Positions 9,453-19,411 of a stretch of DNA of 64,000 nt are shown here, piece after piece; position 1 is the stretch's first letter, and each line of letters starts with the position of its first letter. Both the position numbers and the translations under genes were made by a program. The notes under the pieces are model-generated. The model worked only from the letters and a program-made list of their open reading frames with translations, was not told the DNA's origin and ran no database searches. The stretch is from Zestomonas insulae (GTDB lineage: Bacteria; Pseudomonadota; Gammaproteobacteria; Pseudomonadales; Pseudomonadaceae). Where the stretch lies: positions 1 to 64,000 of the forward strand of contig NZ_JAFEUP010000005.1 of assembly GCF_016901015.1 (NCBI RefSeq), read 5' to 3'.

Positions 9453-10920
9453 CCGTCCGCCCCTGCGCCCAGGCGCGCAACGCCGCCAACTGTTCGGCCA
9501 TCAACACCGACAGCGGCACGCTGCCCTGCAGCGTCGCCAGCAGCAGCGCCTGATCGACCGCCTGCTGCCGCGCCTGCGCGGTATACACCGCACTGACCAC
9601 CGCCTGCTCGATCTCCGCACCGGAGAAACCGGCACTGGCCGCCGCCAGTTGCGCCAGGTCGAACGCCGTCGGCTCGAGGTCGCGGCGCTTGAGGTGGATG
9701 CGCCAAATGTCCTCGCGGATCGCCGCGTTCGGCAGGTCGACGAAGAACACCTCGTCGAAGCGTCCCTTGCGCACCAACTCCGGCGGCAGGCGCTCGATGG
9801 CGTTGGCGGTGGCGACCACGAACACCGGCGCCTTGCGCTCGGCCATCCAGGTCAGCAGAGTGCCGAGCACCCGCTGGCTGACGCCGCCGTCGTGCTCGCC
9901 GCTGGCCAGGCCCTTCTCGATCTCGTCCATCCACAGCACGCACGGCGCCATCTGCTCGGCCAGGCGCAGCGCTTCGCGCAGATTGCGTTCGGTCTCGCCG
10001 AAGAACTTGTTGTACAGGCTGCCGAAGTCCAAACGCAGCAGCGGCAGGCCCCACAAGCCGGACACCGCCTTCGCCGCCAGGCTCTTGCCGGCACCTTGCA
10101 CGCCGACTAAGAGCATGCCGCGCGGCGCATCGACGCCGTTGCCATCGAGGAAGCTGCTCTGCCGCTCGCCCAGCCAGCGCTTGAGATTGGCCAGCCCGCC
10201 GACCTCGGCGAAGCGCGCGGTCTCGGACTCGAAGCTGAGCACGCCGTCGAAGTCGAGCAGCTGGAACTTGGTCTTGTTCAGCTCCGGCAAATCTTCCTGG
10301 GTGATCGCCCCATCGTCGACGATCAGGTTGCGCGCCAACAGCCGCGCTTCGCCGTGGCTCATGCCGCGCAGGTTCTTCACCACCTGCTGCAGGGTGCGGT
10401 TGTCGGTGCGCACCCGCGCCCCGCGGTTGCGCTCGCTCCAACGCGCCGCTTCCTCGCGGACGATGGCCAGCAACTCGTCTTCCGAGGGCAGCGCCAGACT
10501 GAAACGCGCCGCATAGCGCTGCACCTCGGCCGGCAGCTTCAGGGCATGCGAGACCAGCACCAGGGTCGGCTTGTGGCTACCCTCGGCCATCGCGATTTCC
10601 TTGAGCAGGCGCACCAGCCGCGGGTTGTCGACGAGGAACGGATGCAGGTCGCAGAACACGTAGAGGTTGGCCTGCGGGTCGTGCTTGACCAGCGTGAGCG
10701 CGGCCTCCGGCTCCAGGGTCGGCTGGTCGCCCAGGCTGTCGCCGCCGAAGCCGAGGCGCTGGATACCCTCGGTCACCGCCCAGGTGTGCAGGCCAAGGCC
10801 CTTCTTGATCGCCAGGCTGGTCAGGGTCTCCAGCACGCGCGGTTCGTCCCAGGACTCGATGACGATCAGCTTGACCTTGGAATCGAGGACCAGGCCGAGG
10901 TCGTGGATATCGTTCTTCAC
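9439..10920 (-). CDS. AAA+ ATPase of the Ycf46-like type, function unknown
   Basis: A 493-residue ATPase. Residues 1-225 are a conserved N-terminal region with no motif I can name. The AAA+ module follows: Walker A GVQGAGKS (273-280), Walker B VLWMDE (328-333), sensor-1 Asn373 in [13 protein letters not shown], an arginine-finger-like segment KGRFDE (385-390), and a lid with [12 protein letters not shown]. The arrangement resembles cyanobacterial/plastid Ycf46 and uncharacterised proteobacterial relatives rather than FtsH or ClpX, since no protease or zinc domain is present. It is transcribed alone, convergent with the SDR and divergent from the HIT gene. Confidence 0.8.
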   Translation of the reverse strand: MKNDIHDLGLVLDSKVKLIVIESWDEPRVLETLTSLAIKKGLGLHTWAVTEGIQRLGFGGDSLGDQPTLEPEAALTLVKHDPQANLYVFCDLHPFLVDNPRLVRLLKEIAMAEGSHKPTLVLVSHALKLPAEVQRYAARFSLALPSEDELLAIVREEAARWSERNRGARVRTDNRTLQQVVKNLRGMSHGEARLLARNLIVDDGAITQEDLPELNKTKFQLLDFDGVLSFESETARFAEVGGLANLKRWLGERQSSFLDGNGVDAPRGMLLVGVQGAGKSLAAKAVSGLWGLPLLRLDFGSLYNKFFGETERNLREALRLAEQMAPCVLWMDEIEKGLASGEHDGGVSQRVLGTLLTWMAERKAPVFVVATANAIERLPPELVRKGRFDEVFFVDLPNAAIREDIWRIHLKRRDLEPTAFDLAQLAAASAGFSGAEIEQAVVSAVYTAQARQQAVDQALLLATLQGSVPLSVLMAEQLAALRAWAQGRTVSAD

Positions 10921-11008
10921 CCATCACTCCTTGTGTGTGCCGCGCGCTGGCCGCTGCCGGCCGCCGCGATTAGACTCAGGCTTCCCGTCCCAAGCCGGAG
11001 ATGCGACC

Positions 11009-11347
11009 GTGGACTGTCTGTTCTGCAAGATCGTCGCCGGGGAAATCCCGGCGCGCAAGCTGTACGAAGACGACCAGGTATTCGCCTTCCACGATGTGAA
11101 CCCGCAGGCGCCGGTGCACTTCCTGGTGATCCCGAAGAAACACATACGCACCCTCACCGATCTCGACGAAGGCGACAAGCCGCTGCTCGGCCACATCGTG
11201 CACACCGCGCAGCGCCTGGCCAGCGAGCTGGGCTGCGACGAGGGCTTCCGCGTGGCGATGAACTGCAACGCACTGGGCGGACAGACGGTATTCCACATCC
11301 ACATGCACGTGCTCGGCCAGCGGCAGATGCACTGGCCGCCGGGCTAG
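11009..11347 (+). CDS. HIT-family nucleotide hydrolase (HinT-like)
   Basis: Small cytoplasmic histidine-triad protein, 112 residues, of the Hint branch that hydrolyses purine nucleoside phosphoramidates and acyl-adenylates. The N-terminus DCLFCKIVAGEIP and the triad HIHMHVLG (His96, His98, His100) are diagnostic. I take the GTG at 11009 because it directly precedes the family N-terminus and has a GGAG site; the reading frame is open further upstream but is not HIT-like. coq7 starts 73 bases later on the same strand. Confidence 0.92.
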   Translation: MDCLFCKIVAGEIPARKLYEDDQVFAFHDVNPQAPVHFLVIPKKHIRTLTDLDEGDKPLLGHIVHTAQRLASELGCDEGFRVAMNCNALGGQTVFHIHMHVLGQRQMHWPPG

Positions 11348-11419
11348 CCCTGACGGCGGTCAAGCCGGGCCGCCGCGCATCGGGTAAACTGCCGCCATCG
11401 ACTTTTGCGGAGGTACGCC

Positions 11420-12067
11420 ATGACCACCGAACGCCACTACTCGCCTGCCGACCGTCTGCTGCTGCAGGCCGACGCCGCGCTGCGCACCCTGCTGCCGTTC
11501 AGCGGCCAGCCGTATCGCCCGTCCCCGGCGATCACCCGCCCGGATACCGAACTCACAGACAGCGACGCCCGCCATGTCGCCGGCCTGATGCGCATCAACC
11601 ACACCGGCGAGGTCTGCGCCCAGGCGCTGTACCAGGGCCAGGCGCTGACCGCCAAGCTGCCGCAGGTGCGCAAGGCCATGGAGCACGCCGCCGAGGAAGA
11701 GGTCGACCACCTGGCCTGGTGCGAACAGCGCATCCGCGAGCTGGGCAGCCACCCGAGCGTGCTCAACCCGCTGTTCTACGGCATGTCGTTCGGCATCGGC
11801 GCACTGGCCGGGCTGGTCAGCGACCGGGTCAGCCTGGGCTTCGTCGCCGCCACCGAGGAACAGGTGTGCAAGCACCTCGACAGCCACCTTGGGCAACTGC
11901 CCGATGAGGATGCCAAGTCGCGGGCGATCCTCGAGCAGATGCGCGAGGACGAACAGCAGCACGCCGACAGCGCCCTGGACGCCGGCGGCTTCCGCTTCCC
12001 GCGCCCGGTGAAGTTCGGCATGAGCCTGCTGGCCAAGGTGATGACCAAGAGCACCTACCGCATCTGA
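11420..12067 (+). CDS. coq7: 3-demethoxyubiquinol 3-hydroxylase
   Basis: Membrane-associated di-iron hydroxylase of ubiquinone biosynthesis that installs the last ring hydroxyl before final O-methylation. The 215-residue sequence carries the ferritin-like iron ligands: [34 protein letters not shown] and EDEQQHAD. The ATG at 11420 has a GCGGAGG site; an upstream ATG at 11405 in frame adds only five residues. A strong bidirectional terminator separates it from the convergent speD. Confidence 0.95.
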   Translation: MTTERHYSPADRLLLQADAALRTLLPFSGQPYRPSPAITRPDTELTDSDARHVAGLMRINHTGEVCAQALYQGQALTAKLPQVRKAMEHAAEEEVDHLAWCEQRIRELGSHPSVLNPLFYGMSFGIGALAGLVSDRVSLGFVAATEEQVCKHLDSHLGQLPDEDAKSRAILEQMREDEQQHADSALDAGGFRFPRPVKFGMSLLAKVMTKSTYRI

Positions 12068-12080
12068 CGCGGCGGGCATG

Positions 12081-12109
12081 AAAAAGGGCGCCCTCGGGCG
12101 CCCTTTTTT
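12081..12109. terminator. Bidirectional terminator between coq7 and speD
   Basis: A 13-bp perfect inverted repeat (12081-12093 with 12096-12108) has a two-base loop, A5 at the left and T6 at the right. It serves both convergent genes. Confidence 0.88.
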
Positions 12110-12129
12110 CGTTACTACCGGCAAACCGC

Positions 12130-12924
12130 TTAGCGCGGCATGTTGCGCGCGTAGAAGATTTCCAGCATCTCGTGACGCACGCGCTCTTCGACCTGCTTGC
12201 GCTGCTCGGCCGAGAGGGTGTTGGTCGCGTCGCCGAACAGATAGTTGTCCAGCTCGAAGTCCTTGAGCAGCATCTTGGTGTGGAACATGTTCTCCTGGTA
12301 CACGTTGACGTCCGTCATCTGATAGGCGTCCTGGGTGTCGTCGGAGAGGTAGTTCTGGATCGAGTTGATCTCGTGGTCGATGAAGTGCTTCTTGCCTTCC
12401 ACGTCACGGGTGAAGCCGCGTACCCGGTAGTCGACGGTGACGATGTCCGAGTCGAACTGATGGATCAGGTAATTGAGCGCCTTCAGTGGCGAGATCACCC
12501 CGCAGGTCGACACGTCGATGTCGACGCGGAACGTGGCGATGCCCTCGACCGGATGGATTTCCGGGTAGGTGTGTACGGTGATGTGACTCTTGTCCAGGTG
12601 CGCCAGGATGGTCTCCGGCAGCGGGCCCGGCGATTCCTCGATCTGGCTGGCGGTGGGCTCCACCGGTTGCTCGGAGATCAGGATGGTCACGCTGGCGCCT
12701 TGCGGGTCGTAATCCTGACGGGCGATGTTCAGGATATTGGCGCCGATGATGTCGACAACATCGGTGAGAATCTGCGTCAGGCGCTCAGCATCGTACTCTT
12801 CGTCGATGTACTGCACGTAGGCCTGCTGGTCTTCCGGCGTTTCCGCGTAGCAGATGTCATAGATATTGAAGCTCAAGGTCTTCGTCAGGTTGTTGAACCC
12901 GTGGAGCTTGAGTTTGCTTTTCAC
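12130..12924 (-). CDS. speD: S-adenosylmethionine decarboxylase proenzyme
   Basis: Supplies decarboxylated AdoMet for spermidine synthesis. The 264-residue proenzyme is of the E. coli class. The self-cleavage site is visible as Lys112-Ser113 within [16 protein letters not shown]; Ser113 becomes the pyruvoyl cofactor of the alpha chain. The conserved [13 protein letters not shown] segment with the catalytic Cys follows. The gene stands alone between coq7 and osmC, with a 236-base upstream gap that includes a CATAAT hexamer (13090-13095, minus strand) as a possible -10. Confidence 0.95.
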   Translation of the reverse strand: MKSKLKLHGFNNLTKTLSFNIYDICYAETPEDQQAYVQYIDEEYDAERLTQILTDVVDIIGANILNIARQDYDPQGASVTILISEQPVEPTASQIEESPGPLPETILAHLDKSHITVHTYPEIHPVEGIATFRVDIDVSTCGVISPLKALNYLIHQFDSDIVTVDYRVRGFTRDVEGKKHFIDHEINSIQNYLSDDTQDAYQMTDVNVYQENMFHTKMLLKDFELDNYLFGDATNTLSAEQRKQVEERVRHEMLEIFYARNMPR

Positions 12925-13160
12925 CGTTGGAACTCTCTTATAAGTGCGGCGCGGCCGCGTGATCGAGCATGCCCGTCAGATGCGTACAGCGCATCTGCGT
13001 AGGACGGTTAACACCTCTTCGCACTGGCGATTTTGGGTATGTGTCGGGAGCCCGGCCGGCTCGTGCCGGGCCCCGCAAAAAGGGGCGCCATTATGCAGAG
13101 GTCCGGCAACTGCTGCCAGACTATGCGCCGCTTTTATGATGGCTGGATGTCGGTGCCGGC
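12925..13160. other. Intergenic region upstream of speD
   Basis: This 236-base region between speD and osmC holds no protein gene. It contains a possible minus-strand -10 (CATAAT, 13090-13095) with no clear -35, and GC-rich inverted segments around 13050-13075 without a T tract. A leader of roughly 160 bases would precede speD if that promoter is used. Confidence 0.4.
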
Positions 13161-13583
13161 TCAGCCCAGCTCGACGATCTCGTAGTCGTGGCTGATCTCC
13201 ACGCCGGCCCGCCCGAGCATGATCGACGCCGAGCAGTATTTCTCCGCCGACAGCTCGACCGCGCGCTTGACCTGCGCCTCTTTCAGACCACGGCCTTTGA
13301 CCACGAAATGCACATGGATCTTGGTGAACACCTTGGGGTCTTCGTCAGCGCGCTCGGCCTCAAGGAACGCCTCGCAGCTCTCCACCGGCTGGCGGGACTT
13401 CTTCAGGATGCTGACCACGTCGTAGTTGGTGCAGCCGCCCAGGCCGAGCAGCAGCATCTCCATCGGCCGCACGCCGAGGTTGCGCCCGCCGCTCTCCGGC
13501 GGACCATCCATCACCACCGCGTGGCCGCTGCCGGACTCGCCGAGGAACAGGGCCTCCCCGGCCCACTGGATGCGTGCTTTCAT
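13161..13583 (-). CDS. OsmC/YhfA-family redox protein
   Basis: A 140-residue OsmC-like protein. It keeps the two peroxidatic cysteines of the superfamily, Cys51 in LGLGGCTNYDVV and Cys117 in EKYCSASIML, so hydroperoxide reduction is plausible. The compact length and GCTNYDVVSIL motif place it with YhfA-type members rather than OsmC or Ohr. A GGAG site lies about eight bases before the ATG. A strong terminator-like hairpin on the coding strand ends only about 19 bases before the start codon. The neighbouring divergent gene is vfr. Confidence 0.88.
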   Translation of the reverse strand: MKARIQWAGEALFLGESGSGHAVVMDGPPESGGRNLGVRPMEMLLLGLGGCTNYDVVSILKKSRQPVESCEAFLEAERADEDPKVFTKIHVHFVVKGRGLKEAQVKRAVELSAEKYCSASIMLGRAGVEISHDYEIVELG

Positions 13584-13601
13584 TGCGGCGACTCCGCTGA
13601 T

Positions 13602-13633
13602 AAAAAAGGGGCGCTAGAGTAGCACAGCGCCCC
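13602..13633 (-). terminator. Terminator-like hairpin just upstream of osmC
   Basis: On the minus strand GGGGCGCT (13626-13633) pairs perfectly with AGCGCCCC (13608-13615) across a ten-base loop and is followed by T6 (13602-13607). It sits within the osmC 5' region. The loop contains TACTCT (13617-13622), which could itself be a -10 hexamer. It may stop transcripts coming from the vfr side or act as a leader attenuator. Confidence 0.65.
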
Positions 13634-13819
13634 GGCGAGGCTCAGCCAGCCGCCTGCCCGAATGGGCGCCCGAGCAAATGTTAGCTATGTCGCAAAACCG
13701 ACCAGCGTCACGTCACACCTGTTAAGCTGGCGCCGGTTTACTGGCACACTGGCTCGGATAACGAATAAGAAATTCGTCCGCAAGGCGATGATTTTCATCT
13801 ACTTTTTTGGGGCTCGGGC

Positions 13820-14464
13820 ATGGTAGCGATCACACTTACTCCTAAGATTAAGAACCTCGACAAACTCCTCGCACACTGTCACCGCCGTCGCTACACCGCC
13901 AAAAGCACCATCATCTACGCAGGCGATCGCTGCGAAACCCTGTTCTTCATCGTCAAAGGCTCGGTCACCATCCTCATCGAGGACGACGACGGCCGCGAGA
14001 TGATCATCGCCTACCTGAACGCCGGTGACTTCTTCGGCGAGATGGGACTGTTCGACAAGGAAGGCAGCGAGAAAGAGCGCAGCGCCTGGGTGCGTGCGAA
14101 GACCGAGTGCGAGGTCGCCGAACTCAGCTACGCCAAGTTCCGCGAACTGACCCAGCAGGACCCGGAAATCCTCTACGCGCTCGGCAGCCAGATGGCCGAT
14201 CGCCTGCGCAACACCACGCGCAAGGTCGGCGACCTGGCGTTCCTCGACGTCACCGGCCGCGTCGCGCGCACCCTGCTCGACTTGTGCAAGCAGCCCGACG
14301 CGATGACCCACCCGGACGGCATGCAGATCAAGATCACCCGCCAAGAAATCGGCCGCATCGTCGGCTGCTCGCGGGAAATGGTCGGCCGCGTGCTCAAGTC
14401 CCTGGAAGAACAGGGCCTGGTGCACGTCAAGGGCAAGACCATGGTGGTGTTCGGCACACGCTGA
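13820..14464 (+). CDS. vfr: cAMP receptor-family regulator Vfr
   Basis: Global regulator of virulence, type IV pili, quorum sensing and secretion in Pseudomonas, homologous to E. coli Crp. The 214-residue protein has an N-terminal cyclic-nucleotide-binding beta-roll with the phosphate-binding segment FFGEMGLF and the Arg-Ser pair in ERSAWVRA, a long dimerisation helix, and a C-terminal winged helix-turn-helix ([23 protein letters not shown], about 171-193). The start at 13820 gives the family N-terminus MVAITLTPK. About 236 bases separate it from divergent osmC. I could not identify a convincing Vfr/CRP site there. Confidence 0.96.
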   Translation: MVAITLTPKIKNLDKLLAHCHRRRYTAKSTIIYAGDRCETLFFIVKGSVTILIEDDDGREMIIAYLNAGDFFGEMGLFDKEGSEKERSAWVRAKTECEVAELSYAKFRELTQQDPEILYALGSQMADRLRNTTRKVGDLAFLDVTGRVARTLLDLCKQPDAMTHPDGMQIKITRQEIGRIVGCSREMVGRVLKSLEEQGLVHVKGKTMVVFGTR

Positions 14465-14478
14465 AGCGCCAGCGTCGG

Positions 14479-14518
14479 CCCATAAAAAACGCCGCTTTCG
14501 AGCGGCGTTTTTTATGGG
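14479..14518. terminator. Bidirectional terminator between vfr and trpC
   Basis: An 18-bp perfect inverted repeat (14479-14496 with 14501-14518) is capped by a TTCG tetraloop and has six A and six T in the arms. It terminates vfr rightward and the trp operon leftward. Confidence 0.92.
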
Positions 14519-14538
14519 GCATGCGGCGCGGCGGCGAA

Positions 14539-15372
14539 TCAGTCCGGATCGCTGCCGGTCACCACGCGTCGCTCGGGGAAGAACAGGCGCTGCAATTCGC
14601 CGCCCGGATTGTCGGCGCGCATGAACGCTTCGCCGACCAGGAAGCCGTAGACCTCGCTGATCTCCATCAGCTCGACGTCGGCGCGGTTCATGATGCCGCT
14701 CTCGGTGACCACCATGCGATCGCGCGGAATGCGCGGCAGCAGGTCGAGGGTGGTTTCCAGGCTGACTTCGAAGGTATGCAGGTTGCGGTTGTTGATCCCC
14801 ACCAGCGGCGTGTCCAGGGTGTTCAACGCACGCTCCAGCTCGACGCCGTCGTGCACTTCCACCAGCACATCGAGGTTGAAGTCCTTGGCCACCGCGGCCA
14901 GTTCGGCCATCTGCGCATCGGCCAGGGCGGAGACGATCAGCAGCACGCAGTCGGCGCCGAGCGCGCGGGCTTCGACGATCTGGTACGGATCGATCATGAA
15001 GTCCTTGCGGATCACCGGCAGCTTGCACGCCGCGCGCGCTTCCTGCAGGTAGGCATCGGCGCCCTGGAAGAAGTCGATGTCGGTGAGCACCGACAGGCAG
15101 GTCGCGCCGCCCTCTTCGTAGCTGCGGGCAATGTCCGCCGGGACGAAGTGTTCGCGCAGCACACCCTTGCTCGGCGAAGCCTTCTTGACCTCGGCGATCA
15201 CCGCCGGCTGCTTGCGCTTGGCCTGCGCCTGCAGCGCCGCGGCAAAGCCGCGCGGCGCATCGGCCCCGCGTGCCAGGCGTTCGAGCTCGCCGAGCGCCAG
15301 CGCGGCAGAACGCTCACGCACTTCCTCGACCTTGCGCGCGAGGATGTTTTCCAAAACGGTGGGAACGCTCAC
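14539..15372 (-). CDS. trpC: Indole-3-glycerol phosphate synthase
   Basis: Cyclises CdRP to indole-3-glycerol phosphate in tryptophan synthesis. The 277-residue TIM-barrel protein shows the catalytic segments [11 protein letters not shown] (general acid Lys), [36 protein letters not shown] and VTESGI. It is the monofunctional enzyme; there is no TrpF fusion. Its start overlaps the trpD stop by four bases, indicating translational coupling. It is the last gene of the trpEGDC run. Confidence 0.97.
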   Translation of the reverse strand: MSVPTVLENILARKVEEVRERSAALALGELERLARGADAPRGFAAALQAQAKRKQPAVIAEVKKASPSKGVLREHFVPADIARSYEEGGATCLSVLTDIDFFQGADAYLQEARAACKLPVIRKDFMIDPYQIVEARALGADCVLLIVSALADAQMAELAAVAKDFNLDVLVEVHDGVELERALNTLDTPLVGINNRNLHTFEVSLETTLDLLPRIPRDRMVVTESGIMNRADVELMEISEVYGFLVGEAFMRADNPGGELQRLFFPERRVVTGSDPD

Positions 15373-16418
15373 GCTTGATTCTCCTCGCGAAATACAGCGG
15401 TAAAGGCCGCCAGTTCATCCATTTTCTCACGGGCCAGCCCGGTGTACAGCGCGTCCTGGGCCAGCTGCACGCCTTCGTGCAGGCTGGTGGCGAGGTCGGC
15501 GGCGTACAGCGCGGTGCCGGCGTTCAGCGCAATCAGGTCGGCGGCCTTGCGGCCCTCCTCGGTCTTGCGTCGGCCCAGCGCGTCGCGGATCAGCGCCAGC
15601 GAGGCCTGCGGGCTGTCGACCTCGAGGCCCATCAGGGTCTGGCTGTGCAGGCCGACGTCCTCGGGACGCAGCTCGTACTCGCTGATCTCGCCATCCTTCA
15701 GCTCGGCGACGTGGGTGGGCGCCGCCAGGCTGAACTCGTCGAGCCCGTCGCGCGAATGCACCACCAGCACGTGGCGGCTGCCGAGGCGCTTGAGCACTTC
15801 GGCGAGCGGCCGGCACAGCTCCTGGGTGAACACGCCGACCACCTGATGTTTGACCCCAGCCGGATTCGTAAGCGGGCCGAGCATGTTGAACAGTGTGCGC
15901 AGGCCCAGCTCGCGGCGCGGGCCGGCGGCGTAGCGCATGGCCTTGTGGTGGACCTGGGCGAACATGAAGCCGACCCCGACCGTCTCGACGCAGCGCGCCA
16001 CCTGTGCGGGGCTGAGGTCCAGGTAGATGCCCGCGGCTTCCAGCAGATCGGCGCTGCCGCTCTTGCTGGAGACCGCGCGGTTGCCGTGCTTGGCCACCTT
16101 GCCACCGGCGGCGGCGACCACGAAGGCCGACGCCGAGGAGACGTTGAAGATGTTCGCGCCGTCGCCGCCGGTGCCGACCACGTCGACCACGTGGTCGAGG
16201 CTCGGCAGTTCGACCTGGCTGGCCAGTTCGCGCATCACCGCCACCGCACCGGCGATTTCCTCGATGGTTTCGCTCTTCATGCGCATGCCCATGAGGAACG
16301 CGCCGATCTGCGCGTCGCTGCACTGGCCAGTCATGATCTGGCGCATCACCGCCTGCATTTCCTCGTGGGTCAGGTCGAGCTGGTTGGCGATCCGCCCGAG
16401 AGCTGCCTTGATGTCCAT
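15369..16418 (-). CDS. trpD: Anthranilate phosphoribosyltransferase
   Basis: Transfers phosphoribose from PRPP to anthranilate. The 349-residue protein has the class III phosphoribosyltransferase fold with the PRPP/metal motif [13 protein letters not shown] near residue 80, [19 protein letters not shown] near 107, and the DE-type metal pair in DGLDEFSL. It begins one base after the trpG stop and overlaps trpC by four bases, so the three genes are tightly coupled. Confidence 0.97.
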   Translation of the reverse strand: MDIKAALGRIANQLDLTHEEMQAVMRQIMTGQCSDAQIGAFLMGMRMKSETIEEIAGAVAVMRELASQVELPSLDHVVDVVGTGGDGANIFNVSSASAFVVAAAGGKVAKHGNRAVSSKSGSADLLEAAGIYLDLSPAQVARCVETVGVGFMFAQVHHKAMRYAAGPRRELGLRTLFNMLGPLTNPAGVKHQVVGVFTQELCRPLAEVLKRLGSRHVLVVHSRDGLDEFSLAAPTHVAELKDGEISEYELRPEDVGLHSQTLMGLEVDSPQASLALIRDALGRRKTEEGRKAADLIALNAGTALYAADLATSLHEGVQLAQDALYTGLAREKMDELAAFTAVFREENQA

Positions 16419-16419
16419 G

Positions 16420-17013
16420 TCAACGCACCCCGCCTTGTTGCTGGAGGAAGGTCGCGAACAGTTCGTGACCCTGCTCGGTGAGGATGGATTCCGGGTGGAA
16501 CTGCACGCCTTCGACGTGCAGGGTCTTGTGGCGCAGGCCCATGATCTCGTCGACGCTGCCGTCGTCGCGCTGGGTCCAGGCGGTGATTTCCAGGCAATCC
16601 GGCAAGGTCTCGCGCTTGACCACCAGCGAGTGGTAGCGGGTCACCGTCAGCGGGTTGTTGAGCCCGGCGAACACGCCCTGGTCGAGGTGGTAGACCGGGC
16701 TGGTCTTGCCGTGCATCGCCTGGCGCGCGCGCACCACATCGCCGCCGAAGGCCTGGCCGATGCTCTGGTGACCGAGGCACACGCCGAGGATCGGCAGCTT
16801 GCCGGCGAAGTGACGGATCACCTCCAGCGACACGCCGGCTTCGTTGGGCGTGCACGGACCGGGCGAGACCACGATGCGTTCGGGCTTGAGCGCCTCGATC
16901 TCGGCGATGCTCAGCTCGTCGTTGCGCACCACGTGCACATCCGCGCCCAGCTCACCGAGGTACTGCACGACGTTGTAGGTAAAGGAGTCGTAGTTATCGA
17001 TCATCAGCAACAT
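16420..17013 (-). CDS. trpG: Anthranilate synthase, glutamine amidotransferase subunit
   Basis: Supplies ammonia from glutamine to TrpE. The 197-residue class I amidotransferase has the oxyanion segment [10 protein letters not shown], the nucleophile Cys in [11 protein letters not shown] and the His-Glu pair in QFHPESIL. Residues 1-8 (MLLMIDNY) match TrpG and PabA; placement between trpE and trpD identifies it as TrpG, though dual use with PabB is common. The trpE stop lies only 12 bases upstream, unlike P. aeruginosa, where trpE and trpG are far apart. Confidence 0.95.
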   Translation of the reverse strand: MLLMIDNYDSFTYNVVQYLGELGADVHVVRNDELSIAEIEALKPERIVVSPGPCTPNEAGVSLEVIRHFAGKLPILGVCLGHQSIGQAFGGDVVRARQAMHGKTSPVYHLDQGVFAGLNNPLTVTRYHSLVVKRETLPDCLEITAWTQRDDGSVDEIMGLRHKTLHVEGVQFHPESILTEQGHELFATFLQQQGGVR

Positions 17014-17025
17014 GGCGGGACTCCC

Positions 17026-18516
17026 TTACTTCGTATTCTGCGGAACGGACTGTTCGGCGAGGCTCACCGCGCGGAACATGGCGCGGCGCTTGTTCAGGGT
17101 TTCTTCCCATTCCAGCGCCGGCTGCGAGTCGGCGACGATGCCGGCGCCGGCCTGCACGTGCAGCTCGCCGTCCTTGATCACCGCGGTGCGGATGGCGATG
17201 GCGGTGTCCATGTTGCCGTTCCACGCCAGGTAGCCGACCGCGCCGCCGTACACGCCGCGCTTGACCGGTTCGAGTTCGTCGATGATTTCCATCGCGCGCA
17301 CCTTCGGCGCCCCGGACAGGGTGCCGGCCGGCAGGATGGCACGCAGCGCGTCCATCGCGCTCAGCCCCTCTTTGAGGTGCCCCGTCACGTTGGAGACGAT
17401 ATGCATGACGTTGGAATAGCGCTCGATGACCATCTTCTCGGTGAGCTTCACCGAGCCGATCTCGGCGACCCGGCCGACGTCGTTGCGGCCGAGGTCGATC
17501 AGCATCAGGTGTTCGGCAAGCTCTTTGGCGTCGGACAGCAGGTCTTCCTCGAGGGCCAGGTCGGCCTCTTCGGTGGCGCCGCGCGGGCGGGTGCCGGCGA
17601 TCGGGCGCACGGTGACCAGGTTGTCCTCGACCCGCACCAGCACTTCCGGCGAACTGCCGACCACGTGGAAGTCGCCGAAGTTGAAGAAGTACATGTACGG
17701 CGTCGGGTTGATGCAGCGCAGCGCGCGGTACAAGTCGATCGGCGCGGCCTGGAACGGAATCGACATGCGCTGGGAGATCACCACCTGCATGCAGTCGCCG
17801 GCGAGGATGTATTCCTTGATCGCCTTGACCGCATCTTCGTAGTCGTCGCGTTTGAAGCTGGAGACGAACTCCGGCTCGGCGCCACTCGGCAGCGACAGGT
17901 CGACGCCGAGGCGCGGGGTGATCGGCTGGCGCAGGCGGTCGAGCAATTCGGCGAGGCGCGCCTGGCCCTGCTCGTAGGCATCGCTGGCAGCCGGATCGAC
18001 CAGCACGATGGCGTGCATCTTGCCCGCCAGGTTGTCGAACACCACCACCGCGTCGGAGACCATCAGCAGGATGTCCGGGGTGCCCAGCGGATCGGGATTC
18101 GGGCACTGGGCGAGTTTCTTCTCGACGTAGCGCACGCTGTCGTAGCCGAAGTAACCGACCAGGCCGCCGTCGAAACGCGGCAGACCGGGGATGCTCGGCA
18201 CCTTGAAACGCGCCTTGAACGCTTCGACAAAGGCCAGCGGATCGTCGGCCTGCAGGCTTTCGACCTCCACGCCGTCGCGGGTCACGCTGATGCGGTGCTC
18301 GTGGGCACGCAGCACGGTGCGGCACGGCAGGCCGATGATCGAATAACGGCCCCACTTCTCGCCGCCCTGCACCGATTCCAGCAGGTAGGAATTGGGCGCG
18401 TCGGCGAGCTTCAGGTAGATCGACAGCGGGGTGTCGAAGTCGGCCAGGGTTTCGAGTGCAAGCGGAATGCGGTTATAGCCGGCAGCGGCCAAACGCTGGA
18501 ATTCTTCGCGGGTCAT
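17026..18516 (-). CDS. trpE: Anthranilate synthase component I
   Basis: Converts chorismate and ammonia to anthranilate; the first committed step of tryptophan synthesis. The 496-residue protein carries the feedback-inhibition element [18 protein letters not shown] near residue 44 and the chorismate-binding C-terminal half with [46 protein letters not shown] and [27 protein letters not shown] site lies just before the ATG. The upstream gene gph ends 73 bases away, and its Trp-containing tail could be a leader peptide controlling trpE. Confidence 0.97.
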   Translation of the reverse strand: MTREEFQRLAAAGYNRIPLALETLADFDTPLSIYLKLADAPNSYLLESVQGGEKWGRYSIIGLPCRTVLRAHEHRISVTRDGVEVESLQADDPLAFVEAFKARFKVPSIPGLPRFDGGLVGYFGYDSVRYVEKKLAQCPNPDPLGTPDILLMVSDAVVVFDNLAGKMHAIVLVDPAASDAYEQGQARLAELLDRLRQPITPRLGVDLSLPSGAEPEFVSSFKRDDYEDAVKAIKEYILAGDCMQVVISQRMSIPFQAAPIDLYRALRCINPTPYMYFFNFGDFHVVGSSPEVLVRVEDNLVTVRPIAGTRPRGATEEADLALEEDLLSDAKELAEHLMLIDLGRNDVGRVAEIGSVKLTEKMVIERYSNVMHIVSNVTGHLKEGLSAMDALRAILPAGTLSGAPKVRAMEIIDELEPVKRGVYGGAVGYLAWNGNMDTAIAIRTAVIKDGELHVQAGAGIVADSQPALEWEETLNKRRAMFRAVSLAEQSVPQNTK

Positions 18517-18589
18517 GAGCAGCCTCGTGGAATGAGGGTAAATCGAGTCGTGTTGTCAGCAAACGCGCCGGCAGGCCGGCCAGGATCGA

Positions 18590-18634
18590 TCAGGCGCGCC
18601 AGCGCCAGCGGGCCAGAGCCTTGATCAGAGTCAT
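18590..18634 (-). promoter_or_regulatory. Candidate trpE leader peptide inside the 3' end of gph
   Basis: An ATG at 18632-18634, in frame with gph, would give the 14-residue peptide [14 protein letters not shown] and end at the gph stop, 73 bases before trpE. Two Trp codons separated by one Arg codon are the kind of sensor used in transcription attenuation. GC-rich pairing segments follow, but there is no clear T tract and no good ribosome-binding site for this ATG. The assignment is a hypothesis; the same bases are certainly also coding in gph. Confidence 0.3.
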
Positions 18635-19411
18635 CCAGTATTTGCGGGCAACGACCACGATGCTGTCTCTTGAGAGTGGGTTTGCAGCGGAGTCCTGCGA
18701 CATTAGCGCAGCCTCGGGCGCCAGGCAACCTTCCGGAAGCAGCTCGCGCAGGTCGTCAACCACCAGGGTTGGTGCCTCTTCGCTGATCGGCCGGCCGTGG
18801 TTGTAGCCGTAGCTCAGGGCCACGCAGGAGACCCCCGCGGCGCGCGCGGCGAGCACGTCGTTGCGCGAGTCGCCGATGAACAGCGCGTCCTCGGCCTTGA
18901 CCTCGGCCATCTGCATGACGAACAACAGCGCCGCCGGATCGGGCTTCTGCTGCGGCAGGGTGTCGCCGCCGATGATCCAGCGGAAGTAGCGACCGATCTT
19001 CATGTCGTCGAGCAGCGGCGCGACGAACTGCTCCGGCTTGTTGGTGATCAGGGCCATTTCCACGCCCTGCTTCTTCAGCCATTTCAGCGTGGTGCGCACG
19101 CCGGGGTAGACGCGAGTCATCGCATGGCTGCCGCCGTAGGCGTCCATGAACAGCGCCAGGGCGTGTTCGGTGTCCTCGTCGCTGACCGCAGCGTGCTCGA
19201 GGTCGCCGGCCAGGGCGCGGCGCACCAGCACCCGCGCGCCGTTGCCGACCCACTGGCGCACCGCTTCGATGCCGGCGCTGGGCCGGCCGAGGTGCTGCAG
19301 CATGCGGTCGATGGCGGCGGCGAGGTCGGGCACCGAATCGACCAGGGTGCCGTCCAGGTCGAACATCACCAGGCGCGGCAAGCGGCCGGGAAACAGCTGC
19401 TCGAAACTCAT
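18590..19411 (-). CDS. gph: Phosphoglycolate phosphatase-like HAD hydrolase
   Basis: HAD-superfamily phosphatase, probably acting on 2-phosphoglycolate from DNA-repair products. The nucleophile motif is [11 protein letters not shown] (Asp18 and Asp20), followed by a helical cap, motif II in LITNKP, Lys in QQKPDP and the acidic motif [12 protein letters not shown]. At 273 residues it is about 45-50 residues longer than E. coli Gph. The extra C-terminus is basic and ends in ARWRWRA. The start overlaps the rpe stop by four bases. Pseudomonad MupP of peptidoglycan recycling is a related HAD enzyme, so substrate assignment rests on synteny. Confidence 0.88.
   Translation of the reverse strand: MSFEQLFPGRLPRLVMFDLDGTLVDSVPDLAAAIDRMLQHLGRPSAGIEAVRQWVGNGARVLVRRALAGDLEHAAVSDEDTEHALALFMDAYGGSHAMTRVYPGVRTTLKWLKKQGVEMALITNKPEQFVAPLLDDMKIGRYFRWIIGGDTLPQQKPDPAALLFVMQMAEVKAEDALFIGDSRNDVLAARAAGVSCVALSYGYNHGRPISEEAPTLVVDDLRELLPEGCLAPEAALMSQDSAANPLSRDSIVVVARKYWMTLIKALARWRWRA

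Noticed and set aside
13028..13095. Terminator between osmC and speD
   Set aside because: The T5 run at 13076-13081 on the minus strand precedes, rather than follows, the GC-rich paired segment.
13640..13819. A Vfr/CRP autoregulatory site upstream of vfr
   Set aside because: I found no TGTGA-N6-TCACA-like sequence close enough to claim; partial matches near 13680-13715 are weak.
16027..18624. An 865-residue plus-strand frame across trpD, trpG and trpE
   Set aside because: It is a shadow of three known genes, has no ribosome-binding site and no recognisable domain.
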